DNA of 64,000 nucleotides. Origin: Phytophthora colocasiae (lineage: Eukaryota > Oomycota > Peronosporomycetes > Peronosporales > Peronosporaceae). The position numbers and the translations under genes are program-made. Shown here in pieces: positions 23,283 through 34,137 of this stretch (its first letter is position 1; each line of letters starts with the position of its first letter). The notes under the pieces are model-generated. The model was not told where the DNA came from, ran no database searches, and was given only the letters and a program-made list of their open reading frames with translations. The stretch is taken from NCBI GenBank assembly GCA_018806915.1, contig JAGKQI010000102.1, forward strand, positions 1,178,001 to 1,242,000, read 5' to 3'.

Positions 23283-24970
23283 TTATCTCCAGCTCTCAGC
23301 GAGGAGCTGTTCGAAGTGTGAGTCCTGCGCCACCACCGTTGAAATGTCCGAGTACACCTCGATAAAATCACGGCGGGAGATTTCAGCATTTTCATTCTAC
23401 CACAAAAACAACCGGGTTAGTTTCAATAAAGTCGAGATAATGAACTCAGACCAACCTGGTTCGGCCACAGATTCCTGTACGCTGCAGCGGCATCGCTCGC
23501 TGAGAGTTGCTGCGCTCCAACGCGCGAGTCAATCGATGGATCATAAGCGGCACAAAGGGCAGCAAGCGTGAGCTTTCCACTAGATGCTTGCTGGCTCAGC
23601 CGGTCGTAAGCCGTATCCATCAGCAAACGGCGCCTTTCACTCACTGGAGCACGCAGCGCCTTGAGTAAATCTGCTAGGGCGAAGAAACCAGTTTTACGCT
23701 TGTCGAAGCTATCGAAGAGCAGGTCGAGGTGCTCGTCACGCAGAGGGAGTCCGCTGTGTTGCTGACGGATTACCCACTTGGCCTCGTCATGGTCGAGATG
23801 TCCCGTTCCTTTCGTGTCGGCTCGACTAAGTGCTACGAGGAGCCCTCGGAACATATACAAGCTGTCGGCAGCCAGGCAGCGCTGAAGTACCTCGATAACG
23901 GAGGCTGCACTAGCGAATTGCGGTAACACCCGATCGTCTTGAGCTTCGTGGTCCGACTGAGCAAGCAGGAACGTCCAGACGTTCACTGATGTGTTGGAGT
24001 GGCCCTCAGTATCCGGCGTGCGTGTGCCTTCGATCTCACCTGCGAGATGGTGCCGTTTTCCGGCCCCTCTCACGGACTGAGCGCTAATCTCGAGCTCTAC
24101 ACCAAAATCAGTCGGTTGCTTGTTGCCGCTGCTTGTCAGTAAAGCTTGGCCAGTCATCTTATGCATGACAGCGATTCGATCGCCAGCTACAACTTGTTGA
24201 CCGGCAGCGAGTAGCTTCTCAGTGTTGGCTAAATCCGCTTTGGCACAGACCCAAAGTGCACCACTGTCTGCTTCAGCACTTAACCACACGCGCTGCTTGT
24301 ACGTGATGGGGCTCATAGACCGTTCAGACTTCAAGCCGGACTTGAGAAAGAGTGGAGGCTTGAGAAGAACACTTTTGTCGTCCACGAGTAAAGCCTCATT
24401 GCACATGAGCAGGAACGGTTCGTCGTACCGCAATGGTTCACCTACAGCATCAAAGTTAAAACCTTCACCTCGAGCCTCTGCAGCTTTCCACGCTTGAGGG
24501 GATACGAGACGGAAAGTGTTTCGTGATACCGGCGTGTTAGAGGAGACGGCAGTGGTCAAGAACTCGTCCGAGCCAATTGATGGGGTCTCTTCGAAAATGT
24601 TGCACGCTAGCAAGGCATCCGATTCAATGTGACCGATTGCCACGGCTTGATTGAAGCGGAGATAGCCCTCCGGATCGAAAGAGCGAGGTGCCTTCTGGTT
24701 CAGGAACGCCGCTTTTAATGTGTGTGTGGCCAACAACGATCCTTGAGCCTTGCGAAGTATAAACTCCTTCATCCGAGCCTCCTCCAGCATCAGATCTTCA
24801 TTCCAGTTGCCTATGCGAGTGCAAGGCGCATAACGCCCAGCTCCAACAAGCTGCTGCGGTGTGAACTGCATTTTAAATTCACGAGGATAGGAACACGATG
24901 GAGGATGCCACTGCTCCAGGGGCCGCGCGTTACCAAAACCAGCGGTCGTTGTCGCTCTCCAATCGAACAA
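23283..24970 (-). CDS. CFAP161-like flagellar protein with C-terminal EF-hand region
   Basis: Two exons, 24970-23456 and 23396-23283, with a 59-bp intron; 542 aa. The N-terminal half matches CFAP161, an axonemal microtubule-associated protein: RIGNWNEDLMLEEARMKEF near residue 57, the SRNTFRL and DEPFLLMCNE motifs, and the overall length of about 300 residues. The C-terminal 200 residues contain EF-hand-like units (SRADTKGTGHLDHDEAKWVI, FDSFDKRKTGFFALADLL) and end in DFIEVYSDISTVVAQDSHFEQLLAESWR-type sequence as in calcyphosine-like proteins. Animal CFAP161 lacks this extension. A later Met (about residue 34) would be closer to the animal start. It is likely a zoospore flagellum component. Confidence 0.85.
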
Positions 24971-24991
24971 AGTTGAAACGAAGCTGGATCC

Positions 24992-25417
24992 ATGCTCATC
25001 AATAGGATTTCCTTCATCTTGTGCATCTTCATCGCTTTCGGCGCTCCGTTAGCATGGGCTGCGTCTGTCATCTCCACCGCCACCACAACGACCACCACAA
25101 CGTCCACCACGACATATCCAAGCCTGGTTGAATGCGTCTGTAACACGACACTGGCGTCCGCAGCTGTGGTCAAGACATCGACGACGTCTTCCTCCAGTCA
25201 AACGCAAAAGTACGTGTTGCCGGGCTGTTTGGAAGATGTATTCGCTGAAACAGGGATTCGCTGGTATTTGAACGGGCCGATGCTGCCTGGTGTCACGTAC
25301 TGGCAGGATGGTCATCCAAAAGACTATTCCTCCGGTCGAGCAGCACAGAGACTCATCCGACTTGGTTATCGCTGCTCTCGAGTCCAGCTCTATGATTCCT
25401 CCGATCCGTATTACTGA
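24992..25417 (+). CDS. Small secreted Thr-rich protein, unknown function
   Basis: A 141-codon frame with a clear signal peptide (MLINRISFILCIFIAFGAPLAWA), then a Thr-rich stretch (TATTTTTTTSTTT), a few Cys residues (CVCNTT, PGCLED, YRCSR) and a C-terminal part rich in Tyr, Gly and Asp. There is no RxLR near the signal cleavage site and no known effector motif. The start codon lies only 21 bp from that of the divergent CFAP161-like gene, so the two transcripts must overlap or one start lies further inside. I do not recognise a family. Confidence 0.6.
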   Translation: MLINRISFILCIFIAFGAPLAWAASVISTATTTTTTTSTTTYPSLVECVCNTTLASAAVVKTSTTSSSSQTQKYVLPGCLEDVFAETGIRWYLNGPMLPGVTYWQDGHPKDYSSGRAAQRLIRLGYRCSRVQLYDSSDPYY

Positions 25418-25499
25418 ATACTGAACTGATCCTAACAAAGCAAGTGGAGAAACATAACAACGCACAGCAATAACAAAATGAAGCTTACGGGTGATGCGA

Positions 25500-27544
25500 T
25501 TACAGGTGCCTCTTCTTGTACTTGATGAAGCGCAACAGGTTCAGGCGGGTCTCCTTCACGTGAGCCACGAGCGCACGGTCTAACTGCTTCTGCTCTGCCT
25601 TCAACTTGGATTTCAGCGCACTGGACGTGCGCTCTAGTGCGCTCAAAAAGTTAAGCGCGCGGAATGTGTCGTCGAACTCCTCGTCATCGTACACATCAAA
25701 GACGGCGTTCAGGGTTTCGGCCACCACTTCGAGGCTAGAGTCATCCAGTCGCGACACCAAAGAACGACCCACTGCCTCCTTCTCAGCCGGGGTGGAGCAG
25801 CGCTTGCCCACGCAGCCAATCATACCAATAGCGTTGAGGCGAGACTCTGCAGAACGTCCCTGAGCCGCGCAAGTCAAGATCAGCTGAGCATTCTCGGCGG
25901 AAACAGCCAGCTGACGGCTCTCAGACGTGCTGTGACGAAGAGCTGAAAGCATAGCTGCTGTCACAGCGACTTCCAGGTCGTTTGTTGCACTGCTTTCGAG
26001 GGAAAAGTCAGTTGCAGTGGCAGACGCAGCCTCGGCTTCGCGATTGAGGTTTCTGTACAACGCGCACAAGTTGTGGAAAATCTGGGGCACTGTTTCTTCT
26101 CCTAGAACCTCCCATGACACGCTGAGCAGGAGGTTGTTAACAGCATTGCAGGCGCGAATGCGCATCTTCTCGAAGTCCTTAGCTGTTGATGAAATATCGA
26201 CACGAAAAATTAGTAAATGTACCGTACAGAACAACACACCAAGGCAAACTTACCGATAGACTTGACAGGGAGCTGCGGGATCGACACAACACCTTGAAGG
26301 ATAGTCACGCACAGCGGGAATACACGACTGGTCTCCAGCGACTTGGACACAGGGCTGGCAGCGGCACTCATTGCTCCTTCCGTGTCCATGTGCGAGGCCG
26401 CATACTCCTCCATGGCGTCCTCGTCATCACTAGCCCACTCCTCTTCATCGTCATTGTCGTCTCCAGACGCAGCCAACTGCGCGACCAGCTCCAGTGCCAA
26501 GGTCAGCGTATGAACACTGTCTCTCCACGTGCGAACCTTCAGTTGAGCAGCGCTGATGTTCTGCTCCTCCTCAGCAGTCAGCGTGTCGTCGTCCACATTT
26601 TCGTCCTCCAGCAGAGACTTTTGCGAAAGTGCGAAGCTCTCAGAAGCATTTTGAGCCATCTGCATTACATTCACCGCGTCGTACGCAAGCGCGGCCTCCA
26701 GTACAGGCACCATGCGTGCCACGTTGTCCTCCACAGTCATGATAGCCTGCAAGTTCATAGCAATTCCCACCGCCTCCAGTCGAACCTGCAATGATAATTG
26801 GTCCGTCGGGGCTTGGATAAGCGCCCCAATGGTCTGCTGATACGATACATTGGCTCCAATGATCTCGTTCAGCTGTGCGTTTCCCTCTGTAATGAGAAGC
26901 AGCAATTTCAGCGTCTCAAGATGCAACGCTGTGTGTGTACGAGACTGAGCTGCAATCTTAAAGATAGGTGGCAGTAGTTCTCCCTGCGTGAGCTCATTAA
27001 TAGCAGCCTGACAACTCTCACACAAATTTCCAAGCAGCGCAACAGCCTGTTCCAGAAGCTGTACGGAGCGTAAGTCACCACTTCCATTAAGCGCCGCGTC
27101 AGTAGCGTTCTCCGTGATAACTTTAACCAATGGCGTGACAACATTCTGTGTAGTCATGAGTTCACACAGCTCCAAGCCACCAGTAACGCTAATGTTGCGC
27201 AGTGCTCCGAGCGCGTGTTGACGAACCATAGGCAGCGGGTCCACAACACGCGGGATGAGCTTCTTAAGTAGTCCAGCGTCCACCATCCGCTGTAGTTTGC
27301 GGCGGCTCTTGGCCTCTGCTTCGTCACTCTCGACGTCGCCGAACATAGTAGCGATGGCCACACATGTAGCTTCACGCACAGCTCCCTGCAGGTCCACGAG
27401 GCCCTTGAACAGCTGCGCTTCGTCTGCTGCCATTGTACTAAAGTCCATGGCCTGTAGTTCCTCCAGCTCCGCCGTGGACGGTCCACCCGTAGGTGGCGCC
27501 CGTTTCTTGTGGCTGATGGTACGGAGCTTCTTGGCCTTGCCCAT
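25500..27544 (-). CDS. HEATR3/Syo1-like ribosomal protein import adaptor
   Basis: Two exons, 27544-26254 and 26182-25500, joined in phase 1; about 657 aa. The start was placed at MGKAKKLRTISHKKR because HEATR3/Syo1 proteins begin with MGK plus a basic import signal; an upstream in-frame Met at 27586 would add 14 residues. The body is ARM/HEAT repeats (PMVRQHALGALRNISVTGG, VALLGNLCESC), interrupted by an acidic disordered loop (DDNDDEEEWASDDEDAMEE), the same layout as Syo1, which escorts ribosomal proteins L5 and L11 into the nucleus. The exon 2 C-terminal HEAT repeats end in KYKKRHL. The gene was originally divergent from KBL, with about 260 bp between starts. Confidence 0.88.
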
Positions 27545-27774
27545 GGTTGAATGCAGAATGGCTACGTTCGCTTCACCTCCAGCCAACCAAAGTGATGCAT
27601 GTCAACGTACGGAAAACGGTGTTATGTGCATCACATTAATTTAGGTGTTTCCTAAATGATGTATGTCACTTAACATATATGTGGTGCACCTCATTTCGGC
27701 GATCTATCTTCAAGGATCGGCTGTAGATTGACGCACGTTTTGTAGCTTGGTGGCATCCAATCTGCTTTTTCGTG

Positions 27775-27807
27775 TCATTCCTAAAGTTGCCTTCCTGGTC
27801 ACCAATG
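27775..27807 (+). promoter_or_regulatory. Orphaned KBL promoter end and start codon
   Basis: TCATTCC (27775-27781) is an initiator-like motif and ATG follows at 27805-27807. The chromovirus is inserted after ATGC: its 5-bp target duplication TGCCG is at 27809-27813 and again at 34138-34142. Removing the element gives ATG CTG CCG TCC in frame with the KBL protein, so this is the original start codon of KBL, now 6.3 kb from its gene. The rest of the 260-bp spacer to HEATR3 holds no gene. Confidence 0.8.
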
Positions 27808-27813
27808 CTGCCG

Positions 27814-28320
27814 TGTGACGGAATGCTGTCGATAGCACTCCGTCGGCATTGAAGTGCAAGTTGATGCACTGTAGTGCAATCTACATATCTCTACATGTAC
27901 CCACTTTGTGATTGGCTAAAACTAGATTCTGGTATTATGCCATTGTGGTTTACGCCATTTAGCTGAGACATTGAGAGAGTCTCATTGGCTGAAATTCGAG
28001 AAGGTTCTCGAAGCTTGATTATGGGACGCCCAGGAGTCAAGTCAACATTGCTACGTGGAAGTTTATAGGAAAATCATTGGTAGATAGCCAAATCAGAAGA
28101 TAGGAAAAGATAGGCTCTAGGATACATTCTACTGGATTTTTGAGAGAGCTCTGTGAGCCACCAGTTAGCTTAGGACCGTAGAGCCTTCCTCATTTCAATT
28201 CACTTTTCAATTTACCAACAACCTCTCAGTGGCCCACCAACTGGTCACGCCTCCCTGGGTCTTCGCTCCGCCGTCCAAGTCCGGCCTCCGCTTCCTCGCC
28301 CCGCGCGCTACTGTGTTACA
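27814..28320 (+). repeat. 5' LTR of the chromovirus (507 bp)
   Basis: It matches the 3' LTR over its whole length with about five differences seen by eye, nearly all single-base indels. An initiator-like TCATTTCAATTC at 28190 is the likely transcription start, giving U3 of about 376 bp and R-U5 of about 130 bp. Confidence 0.95.
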
Positions 28321-28751
28321 TAGTAGCGCTTGTCGGGTCAAGCTTCGCTCCATCGTCCAAGGTCGGGTCTCTCGTGGGCGGCATAGCCAGAAGCGAGTAG
28401 ATCCTTGGCTATTAGCACCAGCCAATTGCTGGGGAAGTGCTGAGCCTAAAGGGGTCTCTTTTGGGTTGTCTTTGGGAGAGTTCGTGCCCCATCACAGGTC
28501 AGGGAATCAACTTTGAAAGGTTGGTATATCTCGCCCAGTGCACGTAACTCTTTGGTCGCTACTAGAAGCCGGTTCAGTGCTTGGAACGCTCTTAAGTGCA
28601 GCTTTATTTCCATCGCTCCCCGGTAGCTTCCAATTTATCTTTCTTTTGGTGTTTGGGTCGGTACAAGCCGAACCACTCCCATTTTTTCCTTCTTTCATTG
28701 GGTTTTTGGGTTTTATTGGATTGAGTTCGTGCTACGAAAAGTCCACTCGAA

Positions 28752-29955
28752 ATGTCATCTACACGTGGTAGATCGAGTGAGCGCGACTCTCCAAACCCGC
28801 GTCCGCGTAGAACGCCTCGAACGACTGCCAGGACGGCTCCTGATTCACTCAGGGCCAACCGCAGGCAACAGCCAGGACGGCACCTGATTCACACCAGGGC
28901 CAACCGCAGGCTACCGCTAGGACGGCTCCAATTCCACAGAGCCAACCGCAAGCAACCGCTAGGACGGCTCCTGATCCACAGGGCCAACCGCAAGCAACGG
29001 CTAGGACGGCTCCTGATCCACAGGGCCAACCGCAACCAACGGCTAGGACGACCTCCTGATCCACAGGGTCAACCGCAAGCTACGAATATGTCGTCGGGAC
29101 AAGCAGGCGCAGCATCAGACACGATGTCGATGCAACAGCTGTTAGTTTACTTAACGCAGCAGCAACAGTCATACCAAGCCCAGATGCAAACCCAGCTGCA
29201 AGCACAGATGCAGCAGGCCAACGCAAGATTCGAATATCTAGTTGCGTCCAGGGGTGAGCAGAGAAAGAAGGATCCGCCTATGTATGAAGGCAAATACGGC
29301 GAAGATATTGAGTTATGGATCTTCGCCACCGAGCAGTATTACGCAAGCAGACGCGGGTTGATGGAGGCAGATACATCGGATTTTGTGACGATGATCTCCA
29401 GCAACTTAGGCAAGTCAGTGCTGAATTGGTATCGCGCGTTTATCGCAGAGTGTGAGGGTACGAACGTACAGCCCACATGGTCGCTCTTCAAGGAAGACTT
29501 CGCACTCGTTTCAGGCCGAAGGACTTCGAATATGATCTTCGCGAGAGGATGTTTCGTCTCAAACAGAATGAGACCATCCATGATTACGTCTCCAAGTTTC
29601 AAGACTTGCTATCACAGACAGAGTTGTCTATCAGCGAGTTGGAGAAGCGTTTCTTCTTTCAGAACGGTTTGCGAGAGGAGACAGCGAGGAAGATCAAGGA
29701 AGAGGAGTCCTTCAACACTGCAAGATGCCATTGAGATTGCGTCGAATTTTGAGTTTGCGCACTACTCAGGAAAACCCCTAGAGCTCCTGCGAAGAAGGGT
29801 CTCGCAAGGATCATCAAGCTCAGGGCATCGTGCGTCTAAGTCGAAGCAGAATTCAAAGAGCTCCGACAAGAAGAAAGGCAAGAGCGATGATTGGAAAAAA
29901 AAGACAGCTACGTGCAGAAACTGTGGCAAGTTTGGCCCACATTTCTCCAGATTGT
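28752..29955 (+). pseudogene. Gag of the chromovirus, frame-broken
   Basis: The frame opens at ATG 28752 and runs through a repetitive Pro/Gln/Arg-rich N-terminus, a Gln-rich segment (LLVYLTQQQQSYQAQMQ) and the Gag core (MYEGKYGEDIELWIFATEQYY). Near 29500 the continuation moves to another frame (RLKQNETIHDYVSKFQDLL), and it shifts again before the zinc knuckle (29922-29955). Inside the knuckle an extra base in a run of C puts the second half, GHISPDC, out of frame with CRNCGKF. At least three frameshifts, so no intact Gag is made from this copy. Confidence 0.85.
28830..29085 (+). repeat. 42-bp tandem repeat in gag, about six copies
   Basis: Units of 42-45 bp begin AGGACGGCTCCTGAT and end AACCGCAAGCAACGGCT. 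In one frame each unit encodes ARTAPDPQGQPQAT (14 aa). Early units differ by substitutions and small indels, the last three are nearly identical, as expected for expansion by slippage or unequal exchange. Confidence 0.85.
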
Positions 29956-30049
29956 ACTCAGCCAAAACGTACGGAAGCAAATCGGTACATGCAGGGCGCA
30001 GTGTATGCGATCCTAGAGGCTGAAGCTCGAGCATTCAAGACGGATGACC

Positions 30050-33000
30050 AAGAGAGGCCCGTCTCGATATTCATCGACAACGGCAGTAGCCTGAATGGCG
30101 TTACTGAGGAGTTGGTGAAGAAGCTTGAGTTGGATGTCACGGAAGGTGACATGATGCAAAGTTGATCTCGGTTATGATCAAGTTGTGCATCGTCCACGTC
30201 GGACTGTAGAGATGTCTCTGCAGTTACGAGGGTTTCCTTTGACAACGGGAACATTCCAAGTCATGCCTGTTCCTGAAGGAAAGGATGTTGTTTTGGGCAT
30301 GAGGTGGCTGCGGGAGCAGAACCCTGATATCGACTGGAATACTGGACAGATTGCACCTCGCATCAAGGTGGAGAACACGCAGACTGTGAAGTTGAGACTG
30401 CCGAAGACTCGTCCAGCCCGTTGGGTGGCAGGACAACGCCGCGCCAGAGTTGCGCAGGCCCGTGAGATTTTCAATTACTATCGGCAGCATGGCCACAACG
30501 GCCAGTTTGGGCGAACGAAGATTATTTCGTCCAAACAGTTCCAGCAGATGTTGCGTAGGGACAAGGATATTGAGGCAGTGTTTGTCATCAATCCGCATGA
30601 TTCGAGAAGGCTGAACGCTTCAAGAGTCAAGGATGGGACGCTCTCAAGGATAATCCGGCGTATGAGACGCTACTGAAGTATGCGGATACGGCTTTCCGTA
30701 CGGAACTTCCGAATGAGACACCGCCAGTACGGGAAGGAATTGAGCACGAGATTTTGCTCAAACCCGGTACTCAACCGATTTCTGGTCAAACAATGGCGCC
30801 AAAGTCCTGATCAGAGAAAAACGATTCAGGAATGGACCAAAGAGATGGTTCAGGCTGGCATCATTCGACCAAGTACGTCAGCGTTTTGTGCACCGACTTT
30901 CTGTGTGAAGAAACCAGTCGGATGGCGTATTGTGCACGATTATCGTCTATTGAACTTGGCGACGATTTTACCTTAGCTATTCTATGCCTCGCAAGGAAGA
31001 TACCTTTGATGCGATGGCCGGTAGCTATTGGTATTCGTGCATGGACTTACTTTGGGGTTATTACCAAGTGAAGTTACGAGAAGCAGATATACCTTTCACT
31101 GCTTTCTCGACCCCAGATGGTCTATTTGAATATCTCGTCACACCCATGGGGCTCAGTGGTAGCCCAGGAACCTTTAATCGACTGCTGCAAAGGTTTTCAT
31201 GGATTTGAGTGATGTGGCGAAGATTTACTTCGATGATATCTACGTATACACGAAGGGTGAAGATGTGAACGACCACATCGCAGCACTGGACAGGGTATTG
31301 AAGCGATGTGAAGAGCAGAAGCTCTACATCAAACTGTCCAAATGCCAATTTTGCGTGGATGAGATTCCATGCTTAGGCGACTTCGTCGGACGCAAGGGCG
31401 TTCGTATGGACCCAGATAAGGTGAAGATTATCGCCGAGTGGTTAGTCCCCAAGACCAAGAAGCAAATGGAGAGCTTCCTGGGGACAACGGTTTACGTTTC
31501 GAGATTTTGCAAGGATTTTCGCGCAGTTTGCAGGTCCTTTGCATGAATGTATCAAGGGAAAACGTTCTCGTGATGCTATCGAACTCGATGAGAACCAATT
31601 ACACTGTTTTGACGAGCTTAGAAGCGCTTGTCATCACCTCCGGTTCTCAGTCTTCCTGATTTCTCCAAACCTTTCGGAATTCGGATGGACGCCTCAAATT
31701 TCGCAATTGGGGGTCTTATTTCAAAAGGAGGGAGGTTGGAACATCCAATAGCCTATACGGGCAGAAAGATGAAGCCAGCAGAACTGAATTATCCAGTTCG
31801 CGAACAGGAACTACTCGCTATTATGCATGCGTTGAAGACATGGCGCGTGTATCTTCTCGACAAGCCATTTCTGGTGGAAACAGATCCACAAGAGCATTGA
31901 GATGATTCTCACGCAGAAGACGACGAATCGACGCATTGCGCGGTGGTTCAACGAACTTGCGGAGTTTCAGCCTCTGTTCAAGTGGATTCCAGGAGAGACG
32001 AATGTAGTCGCAGATGCGATGTCGAGAAATCCTGAGTTCGAGCATAAGGCAGCGCAAGTGAGCCTGAAGGAACTTCTTGATACGGCTCAAAACCGTGAAA
32101 TTGTGGCTACCATGGTCGAGAACAATATGACCGTGGCACAATCCGCAGTGAAGATGTACTCGTGGAACAAGGACTTGCAAGGACTTGTCAAGAAGCTACA
32201 GCTTGGAGACAAGGTTCCGCATTACTCGCTAGATCAAGGCGTGCTGTATTATCAGACGCGTGAAGATGAGAGTCCTAGATTGTACATTCCCGATGACGAA
32301 GATCTGAAGAATCGAGTCATTTGTGAGAACCACGATGCAGTTACGGCAGGCCACCCAGGGTATTACAAGACCTATGTCGCAGTACGTGAGAAGTACTATT
32401 GGCCGAAGATGATGAAGTACATCCAGCGCTATGTGAACACTTGTGAAATGTGTCAGCGAAACAAAGCGAGTGCAGGTGAAGCCTCCCGGATTACTTCAAC
32501 CGCTGGAGATACCACGAGGTAGATGGGTCGAAATTTCAATGGATTTCATTGTGTCTCTACCTCCGAGCAAGGATGGTTTGAATGCCATCATGGTCATTGT
32601 GGATCGATTGACCAAGCGTGCAAAGTTTATTGCTACGCAGACGACAGACAGCGCAGAGGATATTGCGAATGTTTTCATGAAGAGTTATGTAGAGATCATG
32701 GCCTTCCGAAGACGATTGTGTCTGATCGTGACTCCAAATTTACGTCTAAGTTTTGGCAGGCTGTTATCACTGCTATGGGAACGCAGCATAACCTGTCATC
32801 GGCATTTAGGCCGCAGACGGATGGACAAACGGAACGTACAAACCGTTTTATCGGAGATTATCTCGAGGTGTTATCAACCCAGCCCAGAATGATTGGGATG
32901 AGTTTCTTCATTTGGCAGAGTTCGCCTATAATCGGCGATTGCATGCTACGATTGGCATGTCACCATTTGAAGCGGATCTAGGATATATTCCATATATGCC

Positions 33001-33577
33001 CGACGATATCGCGGCAGATCCGGAGTTTAAGAAGTTGGAGAAAGCAGCAAAAGAGTTTCTACTCCGACAGGAAGCCTTCCTCAAGGTCGCGCAAGACCGT
33101 ATGAGTGAAGCACAGGAGCGCATGAAGCATTATTACGACAGGAACAGACTTGTCCAAGACTTCAAAATTGGCGACATGGTGCTACTAGATGGGAAGAATT
33201 TGGATATCCGTCATAAGGGGTACGCACAGTCGAAGAAGTTAGCTCCGAGGTTCATTGGACCATTTCCGGTCCAGAAGAAGGTATCTCGAGACTCGTATGA
33301 GTTGGGATTATCGAAGAACCTGAAGTTGCATCCAGTTTTCCATACATCACTGTTGAAGCCGTACCGCAAGACCCGAAGCGCAGGCAAAGGTGAACAAGGT
33401 TGTGTTAGCCGATGGAACTGAAGGGCAACTGGTCGAAGCCGTGATTAACCACCGTGGTACAAGGGGAAGCCGCAGTACAAGGTTTGGTGGTTAGGCGGAG
33501 ACCAAGAAGGAGGCCACATGGGAACCTGTTGAGAATCTGAAACAGATCCTGGTCTCATCGACCTCTATTGGAAGTCC
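30050..33577 (+). pseudogene. Pol of the chromovirus (PR-RT-RH-IN-chromodomain), frame-broken
   Basis: Fragments follow one another on the plus strand in shifting frames: protease around 30055-30165 (IFIDNGSSLNG, with Asn where Thr or Ser is usual), reverse transcriptase 30800-31545 (DYRLLNL, TPMGLSGSPGTFNRLLQ, YFDDIYVYTKG), RNase H 31628-31900 (RMDASNFAIGGL), integrase zinc region 32330-32460 (H-x-C-x2-C: NHDAVTAGH, CEMCQRNK), integrase core 32523-32990 (VSDRDSKFTSKFW, TDGQTERTNR), and a chromodomain remnant near 33430-33577. I count at least eight frame changes or stops, so the copy is not autonomous. Confidence 0.88.
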
Positions 33578-33628
33578 AAGAAGAGAGAGAATCCTTTCTA
33601 GGGGAGGCTCTTTCTCGAAGGGAGGTCA

Positions 33629-34137
33629 TGTGACGGAATGCTGTCGATAGCACTCCGTCGGCATTGAAGTGCAAGTTGATGCACTGTAGTGCACCTACAT
33701 ATCTCTACATGTACCCACTTTGTGATTGGCTAAAACTAGATTCTGGTATTATGCCATTGTGGTTTACGCCATTTAGCTGAGACATTGAGAGAGTCTCATT
33801 GGCTGAAATTCGAGAAGGTTCTCGAAGCTTGATTATGGGACGCCCAGGAGTCAAGTCAACATTGCTACGTGGAAGTTTATAGGAAAATCATTGGTAGATA
33901 GCCAAATCAGAAGATAGGAAAAGATAGGCTCTAGGATACATTCTACTGGATTTTTGAGAGAGCTCTGTGAGCCACCAGTTAGCTTAGGACCGTAAGAGCC
34001 TTCCTCATTTCAATTCACTTTTCAATTTACCAACAACCTCTCAGTGGCCCACCAACTGGTCACGCCTCCCTGGGTCTTCGCTCCGCCGTCCAAGTCCGGC
34101 CTCCGCTTCCTCGCCCCCGCGCGCTTACTGTGTTACA
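33629..34137 (+). repeat. 3' LTR of the chromovirus (509 bp)
   Basis: It is nearly identical to the 5' LTR. Its final base A (34137) together with TG of the target duplication forms the ATG now used by the KBL reading frame. The predicted R-U5 segment (34005-34136) contains no ATG, so a transcript started in this LTR would have the KBL ATG as its first start codon. Confidence 0.95.
34005..34020 (+). promoter_or_regulatory. Initiator-like element in the 3' LTR, candidate KBL promoter
   Basis: TCATTTCAATTCACTT fits the oomycete initiator with the A/T-rich flank (TTTTCAATTT) just downstream. It lies about 130 bp before the KBL ATG. Confidence 0.55.

Larger units (their letters stand above)
27814..34137 (+). 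mobile_element. Ty3/gypsy chromovirus LTR retrotransposon, defective
   Basis: This is a full-length element: 5' LTR 27814-28320, interior 28321-33628, 3' LTR 33629-34137, flanked by a perfect 5-bp duplication TGCCG. LTRs start TGTGACGG and end TGTTACA. The interior encodes, in order, Gag with CCHC knuckle, aspartic protease, reverse transcriptase (FDDI motif), RNase H, integrase (HHCC zinc region, D-D-E core) and a C-terminal chromodomain remnant (KPQYKVWW, TWEPVENL), the domain order of chromoviruses. The reading frame is broken many times by small indels. A purine-rich stretch (GAAGGGAGG) precedes the 3' LTR. I could not match a tRNA to the primer site. Bases 28321-28751 are untranslated leader. 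Confidence 0.95.

Noticed and set aside
28321..28345. Primer-binding site of the chromovirus just after its 5' LTR
   Set aside because: The sequence after the LTR does not match any tRNA 3' end that I can recall with confidence, so no site is claimed.
34044..34136. LTR-encoded N-terminal extension of KBL
   Set aside because: The frame is open but contains no ATG (the apparent start at 34044 is GTG) and would not suit a mitochondrial presequence; the hybrid ATG at 34137 is preferred.
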